Source: Euwallacea fornicatus
Lineage: Eukaryota; Arthropoda; Insecta; Coleoptera; Curculionidae
NCBI RefSeq assembly: GCF_040115645.1
Contig: NW_027096031.1
Span: 124,001-188,000 of the forward strand
Direction of reading: 5' to 3'
Length of the DNA stretch: 64,000 nucleotides
In this document: positions 23,617-34,930 of the stretch, piece after piece
How the letters are laid out: each line of letters starts with the position of its first letter
Position numbering within the stretch: position 1 is the first letter of the stretch
The notes under the pieces: model-generated
Databases searched by the model: none
The model's input: the letters and a program-made list of their open reading frames with translations, nothing else
What the model was told of the DNA's origin: nothing
Program-made: the position numbers and the translations under genes

Positions 23617-26363
23617 GATCAACTCGACGAGATTTTGCAGATTCCACAACACATCATGATTGCATCTTGTTGAATTTCCAAGAAAAATAGTACTTTAGGT
23701 GCTCAAACACACAACTTTTGTGATTTTTCAAATTTTGAAGCTCGATAACTTCGGCAAATGAGGTCCAAATTTCTTAAACAAAGTGTCAAATTGAACAACT
23801 CGACGAGATCTTTAAGATATCACAACACATCATGATTGCATCTTGTTGAATTTCCAAGAAAAATAGTACTTTAGGTGCTCAAACACACAACTTTTTTGAC
23901 TTTTCAAATTTTGAAGCTCGATAACTTCGGCAAATGAGGTCCAAATTTCTTAAACAAAGTGTCAAATTGATCAACTCGACGAGATCTTTAAGATATCACA
24001 ACACATCATGATTGCATCTTGTGGAATTTCCAAGAAAAATAGTACATTATGTGGTCAAACACACTACTTTTGTGATTTTTCAAATTTTGAAGCTCGATAA
24101 CTTCGGCAGATCAGGTCCAAATTTCTTAAACAAAGTGTCAAATTGATCAACTCGACGAGATCTTTAAGATGTCACAACACATCATGATTGCATCTTGTTG
24201 AATTTCCAAGAAAAATAGTACTTTATGTGCTCAAACACACAACTTTTTTCACTTTTCAAATTTTGAAGCTCGATAACTTCGGCAAATGAGGTCCAAATTT
24301 CTTAAACAAAGTGTCAAATTGATCAACTCGACGAGATTTTGCAGATTCCACAACACATCATGATTGCATCTTGTTGAATTTCCAAGAAAAATAGTACTTT
24401 AAGTGCTCAAACACACAACTTTTTTGATTTTTCAAATTTTGAAGCTCGATAACTTCGGCAAATCAGGTCCAAATTTCTTAAACAAAGTGTCAAATTGATC
24501 AACTCGACGAGATTTTGCAGATTCCACAACACATCATGATTCCATCTTGTTGAATTTCCAAGAAAAATAGTACATTATGTGGTCAAACACACAACTTTTG
24601 TGATTTTTCAAATTTTGAAGCTCGATAACTTCGGCAAATGAGGTCCAAATTTCTTAAACAAAGTGTCAAATTGATCAACTCGACGAGATTTTGCAGATTC
24701 CACAACACATCATGATTGCATCTTGTTGAATTTCCAAGAAAAATAGTACTTTATGTGCTCAAACACACAACTTTTTTGACTTTTCAAATTTTGAAGCTCG
24801 ATAACTTCGGCAAATCAGGTCCAAATTTCTTAAACAAAGTGTCAAATTGATCAACTCGACGAGATTTTGCAGATTCCACAACACATCATGATTGCATCTT
24901 GTTGAATTTCCAAGAAAAATAGTACTTTATGTGCTCAAACACACAACTTTTTTGATTTTTCAAATTTTGAAGCTCGATAACTTCCGCAAATCAGGTCCAA
25001 ATTTCTTAAACAAAGTGTCAAATTGATCAACTCGACGAGATTTTGCAGATTCCACAACACATCTTGATTCCATCTTGTGGAATTTCCAAGAAAAATAGTA
25101 CTTTAGGTGCTCAAACACACAACTTTTTTGATTTTTCAAATTTTGAAGCTCGATAACTTGGGCAAATCAGGTCCAAATTTCTTAAACAAAGTGTCAAATT
25201 GATCAACTCGACGAGATCTTTAAGATGTCACAACACATCTTGATTCCATCTTGTGGAATTTCCAAGAAAAATAGTACTTTAGGTGCTCAAACACACAACT
25301 TTTTTGACTTTTCAAATTTTGAAGCTCGATAACTTCGGCAAATCAGGTCCAAATTTCTTAAACAAAGTGTCAAATTGAACAACTCGACGAGATTTTGCAG
25401 ATTCCACAACACATCATGATTCCATCTTGTTGAATTTCCAAGAAAAATAGTACATTATGTGGTCAAACACACAACTTTTGTGATTTTTCAAATTTTGAAG
25501 CTCGATAACTTCGGCAAATGAGGTCCAAATTTCTTAAACAAAGTGTCAAATTGATCATCTCGACGAGATCTTTAAGATGTCACAACACATCTTGATTCCA
25601 TCTTGTGGAATTTCCAAGAAAAATAGTACTTTAGGTGCTCAAACACACAACTTTTGTGATTTTTCAAATTTTGAAGCTCGATAACTTCGGCAAATCAGGT
25701 CCAAATTTCTTAAACAAAGTGTCAAATTGATCAACTCGACGAGATTTTGCAGAATCCACAACACATCATGATTGCATCTTGTTGAATTTCCAAGAAGAAT
25801 AGTACATTTTGTGCTCAAACACACAACTTTTGTGACTTGTCCAATTTTGAAGCTCGATAACTTTGGCAAATGTGGACGAAATTTGTTAACCAAAGTGTCA
25901 AATTGATCAACTCGACGAGATCTTTAAGATGTCACAACACATCTTGATTCCATCTTGTGGAATTTCCAAGAAAAATAGTACTTTATGTGCTCAAACACAC
26001 AACTTTTGTGATTTTTCAAATTTTGAAGCTCGATAACTTCGGCAAATCAGGTCCAAATTTCTTAAAGAAAGTGTCAAATTGATCAACTCGACGAGATCTT
26101 TAAGATGTCACAACACATCTTGATTCCATCTTGTGGAATTTCCAAGAAAAATAGTACTTTATGTGCTCAAACACACAACTTTTTTGATTTTTCAAATTTT
26201 GAAGCTCGATAACTTCCGCAAATCAGGTCCAAATTTCTTAAACAAAGTGTCAAATTGATCAACTCGACGAGATTTTGCAGATTCCACAACACATCTTGAT
26301 TCCATCTTGTGGAATTTCCAAGAAAAATAGTACTTTAGGTGCTCAAACACACAACTTTTTTGA
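23617..26363 (+). repeat. HOR-B copy 2
   Basis: Same marker order as copy 1. It differs by few substitutions, for example CTTTATGTGC at 25981 against CTTTAGGTGC in copy 1. It then has an extra monomer, unit 149/150, bearing CTTGGGCAAATC (26390), which copy 1 lacks, so the offset rises from 5104 to 5280 bp beyond this point. Confidence 0.9.
25797..25890 (+). repeat. Divergent HpaI patch, copy 3
   Basis: Same stretch in HOR-B copy 2, 5104 bp from copy 1, apparently without change. Confidence 0.88.
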
Positions 26364-26460
26364 TTTTTCAAATTTTGAAGCTCGATAACTTGGGCAAATC
26401 AGGTCCAAATTTCTTAAACAAAGTGTCAAATTGATCAACTCGACGAGATCTTTAAGATGT

Positions 26461-27917
26461 CACAACACATCTTGATTCCATCTTGTGGAATTTCCAAGAA
26501 AAATAGTACTTTAGGTGCTCAAACACACAACTTTTTTGACTTTTCAAATTTTGAAGCTCGATAACTTCGGCAAATCAGGTCCAAATTTCTTAAACAAAGT
26601 GTCAAATTGAACAACTCGACGAGATTTTGCAGATTCCACAACACATCATGATTCCATCTTGTTGAATTTCCAAGAAAAATAGTACATTATGTGGTCAAAC
26701 ACACAACTTTTGTGATTTTTCAAATTTTGAAGCTCGATAACTTCGGCAAATGAGGTCCAAATTTCTTAAACAAAGTGTCAAATTGATCATCTCGACGAGA
26801 TCTTTAAGATGTCACAACACATCTTGATTCCATCTTGTGGAATTTCCAAGAAAAATAGTACTTTAGGTGCTCAAACACACAACTTTTGTGATTTTTCAAA
26901 TTTTGAAGCTCGATAACTTCGGCAAATCAGGTCCAAATTTCTTAAACAAAGTGTCAAATTGATCAACTCGACGAGATTTTGCAGAATCCACAACACATCA
27001 TGATTGCATCTTGTTGAATTTCCAAGAAGAATAGTACATTTTGTGCTCAAACACACAACTTTTGTGACTTGTCCAATTTTGAAGCTCGATAACTTTGGCA
27101 AATGTGGACGAAATTTGTTAACCAAAGTGTCAAATTGATCAACTCGACGAGATCTTTAAGATGTCACAACACATCTTGATTCCATCTTGTGGAATTTCCA
27201 AGAAAAATAGTACTTTAGGTGCTCAAACACACAACTTTTGTGATTTTTCAAATTTTGAAGCTCGATAACTTCGGCAAATCAGGTCCAAATTTCTTAAAGA
27301 AAGTGTCAAATTGATCAACTCGACGAGATCTTTAAGATGTCACAACACATCATGATTGCATCTTGTTGAATTTCCAAGAAAAATAGTACTTTAAGTGCTC
27401 AAACACACAACTTTTTTGACTTTTCAAATTTTGAAGCTCGATAACTTCGGCAAATGAGGTCCAAATTTCTTAAACAAAGTGTCAAATTGATCAACTCGAC
27501 GAGATTTTGCAGATTCCACAACACATCATGATTGCATCTTGTTGAATTTCCAAGAAAAATAGTACTTTATGTGCTAAAACACACAACTTTTTTGATTTTT
27601 CAAATTTTGAAGCTCGATAACTTCGGCAAATCAGGTCCAAATTTCTTAAACAAAGTGTCAAATTGATCAACTCGACGAGATTTTGCAGATTCCACAACAC
27701 ATCATGATTCCATCTTGTTGAATTTCCAAGAAAAATAGTACATTATGTGGTCAAACACACAACTTTTGTGATTTTTCAAATTTTGAAACTCGATAACTTC
27801 GGCAAATGAGGTCCAAATTTCTTAAACAAAGTGTCAAATTGATCAACTCGACGAGATTTTGCAGATTCCACAACACATCATGATTGCATCTTGTTGAATT
27901 TCCAAGAAAAATAGTAC
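26461..27917 (+). repeat. Second-half HOR-B block, copy 2
   Basis: Partner of 21181-22637. In both copies this block largely repeats the six to seven units just before it, including a second HpaI patch. Each HOR-B copy therefore contains a nested duplication: 1056 bp apart in copy 1 and 1232 bp apart in copy 2. Confidence 0.87.
27029..27122 (+). repeat. Divergent HpaI patch, copy 4
   Basis: Same stretch, 1232 bp (seven monomers) after copy 3 and 5280 bp after copy 2. No copy was seen downstream of this point. Confidence 0.88.
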
Positions 27918-29600
27918 TTTATGTGCTCAAACACACAACTTTTTTGACTTTTCAAATTTTGAAGCTCGATAACTTCGGCAAATGAGGTCCAAATTTCTTA
28001 AACAAAGTGTCAAATTGATCAACTCGACGAGATCTTTAAGATGTCACAACACATCTTGATTCCATCTTGTGGAATTTCCAAGAAAAATAGTACTTTAGGT
28101 GCTCAAACACACAACTTTTGTGATTTTTCAAATTTTGAAGCTCGATAACTTCGGCAAATCAGGTCCAAATTTCTTAAACAAAGTGTCAAATTGATCAACT
28201 CGACGAGATTTTGCAGATTCCACAACACATCATGATTCCATCTTGTTGAATTTCCAAGAAAAATAGTACATTATGTGGTCAAACACACAACTTTTGTGAT
28301 TTTTCAAATTTTGAAGCTCGATAACTTCGGCAAATGAGGTCCAAATTTCTTAAACAAAGTGTCAAATTGATCAACTCGACGAGATTTTGCAGATTCCACA
28401 ACACATCATGATTGCATCTTGTTGAATTTCCAAGAAAAATAGTACTTTATGTGCTCAAACACACAACTTTTTTGACTTTTCAAATTTTGAAGCTCGATAA
28501 CTTCGGCAAATCAGGTCCAAATTTCTTAAACAAAGTGTCAAATTGATCAACTCGACGAGATTTTGCAGATTCCACAACACATCATGATTGCATCTTGTTG
28601 AATTTCCAAGAAAAATAGTACTTTATGTGCTCAAACACACAACTTTTTTGATTTTTCAAATTTTGAAGCTCGATAACTTCCGCAAATCAGGTCCAAATTT
28701 CTTAAACAAAGTGTCAAATTGATCAACTCGACGAGATTTTGCAGATTCCACAACACATCATGATTGCATCTTGTTGAATTTCCAAGAAAAATAGTACTTT
28801 ATGTGCTCAAACACACAACTTTTTTGATTTTTCAAATTTTGAAGCTCGATAACTTCGGCAGATCAGGTCCAAATTTCTTAAACAAAGTGTCAAATTGATC
28901 AACTCGACGAGATCTTTAAGATGTCACAACACATCTTGATTCCATCTTGTGGAATTTCCAAGAAAAATAGTACTTTAGGTGCTCAAACACACTACTTTTG
29001 TGATTTTTCAAATTTTGAAGCTCGATAACTTCGGCAAATGAGGTCCAAATTTCTTAAACAAAGTGTCAAATTGATCAACTCGACGAGATTTTGCAGATTC
29101 CACAACACATCATGATTCCATCTTGTTGAATTTCCCAGAAAAATAGTACTTTATGTGCTCAAACACACAACTTTTTTGACTTTTCAAATTTTGAAGCTCG
29201 ATAACTTCGGCAAATGTGGTCCAAATTTCTTAAACAAAGTGTCAAATTGATCAACTCGACGAGATCTTTAAGATGTCACAACACATCTTGATTCCATCTT
29301 GTGGAATTTCCAAGAAAAATAGTACTTTAGGTGCTCAAACACACAACTTTTGTGATTTTTCAAATTTTGAAGCTCGATAACTTCCGCAAATCAGGTCCAA
29401 ATTTCTTAAACAAAGTGTCAAATTGATCAACTCGACGAGATTTTGCAGATTCCACAACACATCTTGATTCCATCTTGTGGAATTTCCAAGAAAAATAGTA
29501 CTTTAGGTGCTCAAACACACAACTTTTTTGATTTTTCAAATTTTGAAGCTCGATAACTTCGGCAAATCAGGTCCAAATTTCTTAAAAAAAGTGTCAAATT
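27918..29600 (+). repeat. Monomers between HOR-B copies 2 and 3
   Basis: Contains the four-monomer cassette seen at 30449 (here 28161-28864, fourth member altered). It then has a TTTCCCAG plus GTGGTCC pair (29041, 29217) resembling 16369-16720. These are reused pieces from the mosaic region and HOR-B. Confidence 0.75.
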
Positions 29601-31200
29601 GCTCAACTCGACGAGATTTTGCAGATTCCACAACACATCATGATTGCATCTTGTTGAATTTCCAAGAAAAATAGTACTTTAGGTGCTCAAACACACAACT
29701 TTTGTGATTTTTCAAATTTTGAAGCTCGATAACTTCGGCAAATGAGGTCCAAATTTCTTAAACAAAGTGTCAAATTGAACAACTCGACGAGATCTTTAAG
29801 ATATCACAACACATCATGATTGCATCTTGTTGAATTTCCAAGAAAAATAGTACTTTAGGTGCTCAAACACACAACTTTTTTGACTTTTCAAATTTTGAAG
29901 CTCGATAACTTCGGCAAATGAGGTCCAAATTTCTTAAACAAAGTGTCAAATTGATCAACTCGACGAGATCTTTAAGATATCACAACACATCATGATTGCA
30001 TCTTGTGGAATTTCCAAGAAAAATAGTACATTATGTGGTCAAACACACTACTTTTGTGATTTTTCAAATTTTGAAGCTCGATAACTTCGGCAGATCAGGT
30101 CCAAATTTCTTAAACAAAGTGTCAAATTGATCAACTCGACGAGATCTTTAAGATGTCACAACACATCATGATTGCATCTTGTTGAATTTCCAAGAAAAAT
30201 AGTACTTTATGTGCTCAAACACACAACTTTTTTCACTTTTCAAATTTTGAAGCTCGATAACTTCGGCAAATGAGGTCCAAATTTCTTAAACAAAGTGTCA
30301 AATTGATCAACTCGACGAGATTTTGCAGATTCCACAACACATCATGATTGCATCTTGTTGAATTTCCAAGAAAAATAGTACTTTAAGTGCTCAAACACAC
30401 AACTTTTTTGATTTTTCAAATTTTGAAGCTCGATAACTTCGGCAAATCAGGTCCAAATTTCTTAAACAAAGTGTCAAATTGATCAACTCGACGAGATTTT
30501 GCAGATTCCACAACACATCATGATTCCATCTTGTTGAATTTCCAAGAAAAATAGTACATTATGTGGTCAAACACACAACTTTTGTGATTTTTCAAATTTT
30601 GAAGCTCGATAACTTCGGCAAATGAGGTCCAAATTTCTTAAACAAAGTGTCAAATTGATCAACTCGACGAGATTTTGCAGATTCCACAACACATCATGAT
30701 TGCATCTTGTTGAATTTCCAAGAAAAATAGTACTTTATGTGCTCAAACACACAACTTTTTTGACTTTTCAAATTTTGAAGCTCGATAACTTCGGCAAATC
30801 AGGTCCAAATTTCTTAAACAAAGTGTCAAATTGATCAACTCGACGAGATTTTGCAGATTCCACAACACATCATGATTGCATCTTGTTGAATTTCCAAGAA
30901 AAATAGTACTTTATGTGCTCAAACACACAACTTTTTTGATTTTTCAAATTTTGAAGCTCGATAACTTCCGCAAATCAGGTCCAAATTTCTTAAACAAAGT
31001 GTCAAATTGATCAACTCGACGAGATTTTGCAGATTCCACAACACATCTTGATTCCATCTTGTGGAATTTCCAAGAAAAATAGTACTTTAGGTGCTCAAAC
31101 ACACAACTTTTTTGATTTTTCAAATTTTGAAGCTCGATAACTTGGGCAAATCAGGTCCAAATTTCTTAAACAAAGTGTCAAATTGATCAACTCGACGAGA
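29601..31200 (+). repeat. HOR-B copy 3, truncated
   Basis: Follows copy 1 at an offset of 11088 bp from the A7-run unit at 29569 through TTTTTTCAC (30230), CTTCCGCAAATC (30966) and CTTGGGCAAATC (31142). It then switches from the type a unit found in copies 1 and 2 to a type b unit at about 31200. It lacks the HpaI patch. Confidence 0.87.
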
Positions 31201-31856
31201 TTTTGCAGATTCCACAACACATCATGATTCCATCTTGTTGAATTTCCAAGAAAAATAGTACATTATGTGGTCAAACACACAACTTTTGTGATTTTTCAAA
31301 TTTTGAAGCTCGATAACTTCGGCAAATGAGGTCCAAATTTCTTAAACAAAGTGTCAAATTGATCAACTCGACGAGATTTTGCAGATTCCACAACACATCA
31401 TGATTGCATCTTGTTGAATTTCCAAGAAAAATAGTACTTTATGTGCTCAAACACACAACTTTTTTGACTTTTCAAATTTTGAAGCTCGATAACTTCGGCA
31501 AATCAGGTCCAAATTTCTTAAACAAAGTGTCAAATTGATCAACTCGACGAGATTTTGCAGATTCCACAACACATCATGATTGCATCTTGTTGAATTTCCA
31601 AGAAAAATAGTACTTTATGTGCTCAAACACACAACTTTTTTGATTTTTCAAATTTTGAAGCTCGATAACTTCCGCAAATCAGGTCCAAATTTCTTAAACA
31701 AAGTGTCAAATTGATCAACTCGACGAGATTTTGCAGATTCCACAACACATCTTGATTCCATCTTGTGGAATTTCCAAGAAAAATAGTACTTTAGGTGCTC
31801 AAACACACAACTTTTTTGATTTTTCAAATTTTGAAGCTCGATAACTTCGGCAAATG
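30449..31856 (+). repeat. Four-monomer cassette duplicated in tandem (2 x 704 bp)
   Basis: Units 173-176 and 177-180 show the same order: type b with CATGATTCC and CATTATGTGG; type b with CTTTATGTGC and TTTTTTGAC; type b ending in CTTCCGCAAATC; then a type b unit with CTTGATTCC. The same cassette opens at 19361 and 24465 in the other HOR-B copies, and at 28161. The end of the second copy reads CTTCGGC where the first reads CTTGGGC. Confidence 0.8.
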
Positions 31857-32736
31857 AGGTCCAAATTTCTTAAACAAAGTGTCAAATTGATCAACTCGAC
31901 GAGATCTTTAAGATGTCACAACACATCATGATTGCATCTTGTTGAATTTCCAAGAAAAATAGTACTTTAGGTGCTCAAACACACAACTTTTGTGATTTTT
32001 CAAATTTTGAAGCTCGATAACTTCGGCAGATCAGGTCCAAATTTCTTAAACAAAGTGTCAAATTGATCAACTCGACGAGATTTTGCAGATTCCACAACAC
32101 ATCATGATTCCATCTTGTTGAATTTCCCAGAAAAATAGTACTTTATGTGCTCAAACACACAACTTTTTTGACTTTTCAAATTTTGAAGCTCGATAACTTC
32201 GGCAAATCAGGTCCAAATTTCTTAAACAAAGTGTCAAATTGATCAACTCGACGAGATCTTTAAGATGTCACAACACATCTTGATTCCATCTTGTGGAATT
32301 TCCAAGAAAAATAGTACTTTAGGTGCTCAAACACACAACTTTTGTGATTTTTCAAATTTTGAAGCTCGATAACTTCGGCAAATCAGGTCCAAATTTCTTA
32401 AACAAAGTGTCAAATTGATCAACTCGACGAGATCTTTAAGATGTCACAACACATCATGATTGCATCTTGTTAAATTTTCAAGAAAAATAGTACTTTATGT
32501 GCTCAAACACACTACTTTTGTGATTTTTCAAATTTTGAAGCTCGATAACTTCGGCAAATGAGGTCCAAATTTCTTAAACAAAGTGTCAAATTGATCAACT
32601 CGACGAGATCTTTAAGATGTCACAACACATCTTGATTCCATCTTGTGGAATTTCCAAGAAAAATAGTACTTTAGGTGCTCAAACACACAACTTTTTTGAC
32701 TTTTCAAATTTTGAAGCTCGATAACTTCGGCAAATG
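31857..32736 (+). repeat. Reused mosaic block before the domain boundary
   Basis: Units 181-183 match units 80-82 (14081-14608), including the TTTCCCAG monomer at 32033. Units 184-185 match units 96-97 (16897 onward), with TTTTCAAG and CACTAC. Unit 184 has a private TTAAATTTTC. The EcoRI-type domain starts immediately after. Confidence 0.75.
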
Positions 32737-34930
32737 AGGACCAAATTTGTTAAACAAAGAGTCGAATTCATCTGCTCAACGAGATCTTTAAGATGTCACA
32801 ACACGTCTTGATTCCATCTTGTTGAATTTCCAAGAAAAATAGTATATTATGTGGTCAAACACACTACTTTTGTGACTTTTCAAATTTTGAAGCTCGATAA
32901 CTTCGGAAAATGAGGACCAAATTTCTTAAACAAAGTGTCAAATTGATCAACTTGACGAGATTTTGCAGATTCCACAACACATCATGATTCCATCTTGTTG
33001 AATTTCCAAGAAAAATAGTACATTATGTGGTCAAACACACTACTTTTGTGATTTTTCAAATTTTGAAGCTCGATAACTTCGGCACATGAGGTCCAAATTT
33101 CTTAAACAAAGTGTCAAATTGATCAACTCGACGAGATCTTTAAGATGTCACAACACATCTTGATTCCATCTTGTGGAATTTCCAAGAAAAATAGTACATT
33201 ATGTGCTCAAACACACAACTTTTGTGATTTTTCAAAATTTGAAGCTCGATAACTTCGGCAAATGAGGTCCAAATTTCTTAAACAAAGTGTCAAATTGAAC
33301 AACTCGACGAGATCTTTAAGATATCACAACACATCTTGATTCCATCTTGTGGAATTTCCAAGAAAAATAGTACATTATGTGGTCAAACACACAACTTTTG
33401 TGACTTTTCAAATTTTGAAGCTCGATAACTTCGGCAAATGAGGTCCAAATTTCTTAAACAAAGTGTCAAATTGAACAACTCGACGAGATCTTTAAGATGT
33501 CACAACACATCTTGATTCCATCTTGTGGAATTTCCAAGAAAAATAGTACATTATGTGGTCAAACACACTACTTTTGTGATTTTTCAAATTTTGAAGCTCG
33601 ATAACTTCGGCAAATGAGGTCCAAATTTCTTAAACAAAGTGCCAAATTGAACAACTCGACGAGATCTTTAAGAAATCACAACACATCTTGATTCCATCTT
33701 GATGAATTTCCAAGAAAAATAGTACATTATGTGGTCAAACACACTACTTTTGTGATTTTTCAAATTTTGAAGCTCGATAACTTCGGCAAACCAGGTCCAA
33801 ATTTCTTAAACAAAGTGTCAAATTGATCAACTCGACGAGATCTTTAAGATGTCACAACACATCTTGATTCCATCTTGTGGAATTTCCAAGAAAAATAGTA
33901 CTTTAGGTGCTCAAACACACAACTTTTGTGATTTTTCAAATTTTGAAGCTCGATAACTTCGGCAGATCAGGTCCAAATTTCTTAAACTAAGTGTCAAATT
34001 GATCAACTCGACGAGATTTTGCAGATTCCACAAAACATCATGATTCCATCTTGTTGAATTTCCCAGAAAAATAGTACTTTATGTGCTCAAACACACAACT
34101 TTTTTGACTTTTCAAATTTTGAAGCTCGATAACTTCGGCAAATCAGGTCCAAATTTCTTAAACAAATTGTCAAATTGATCAACTCGACGAGATTTTGCAA
34201 ATTCCACAACACATTATGATTGCATCTTGTTGAATTTCCAAGAAAAATAGTACATTATGTGGTCAAACACACTACTTTTGTGATTTTTCAAATTTTGAAG
34301 CTCGATAACTTCGGCAAATCAGGTCCAAATTTCTTAAACAAAGTGTCAAATTGATCAACTCGACGAGATCTTTAAGATGTCACAACACATCATGATTGCA
34401 TCTTGTTGAATTTCCAAGAAAAATAGTACTTTAGGTGCTCAAACACACAACTTTTTTGACTTTTCAAATTTTGAAGCTCGATAACTTCGGCAAATGAGGT
34501 CCAAATTTCTTAAACAAAGTGTCAAATTGATCAACTCGACGAGATTTTGCAGATTCCACAACACATCATGAGTGCATCTTGTTGAATTTCCAAGAAAAAT
34601 AGTACTTTATGTGCTCAAACACACAACTTTTTTGATTTTTCAAATTTTGAAGCTCGATAACTTCCGCAAATCAGGTCCAAATTTCTTAAACAAAGTGTCA
34701 AATTGATCAACTCGACGAGATTTTGCAGATTCCACAACACATCATGATTCCATCTTGTTGAATTTCCAAGAAAAATAGTACTTTAGGTGCTCAAACACAC
34801 AACTTTTGTGATTTTTCAAATTTTGAAGCTCGATAACTTCGGCAGATCAGGTCCAAATTTCTTAAACAAAGTGTCAAATTGAACAACTCGACGAGATCTT
34901 TAAGATGTCACAACACATCTTGATTCCATC
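32737..34930 (+). repeat. HOR-C copy 1 (about 12.5 monomers, EcoRI-type leader)
   Basis: Begins with the divergent EcoRI monomer (AGGACC, TTTGTTAAAC, AGTCGAATTCATC, GCTCAACGAG, CACGTCTTG). It continues through a CGGAAAATGAGGACC unit, the TTCAAAATTTGAA unit (33235), AAACCAGG (33793), CTAAGTG with ACAAAACATC and TTTCCCAG, CAAATTGTC, and CATGAGTGC in unit 196. Three further copies have the same order. A private change here is CGGCACATGAGG near 33083. Confidence 0.9.

Noticed and set aside
32737..32737. Assembly error at the domain change
   Set aside because: The junction keeps exact 176-bp phase and the left flank matches a block also found at 14081 and 16897. An error cannot be excluded without reads, so it is listed as a check under the boundary finding, not as a claim.
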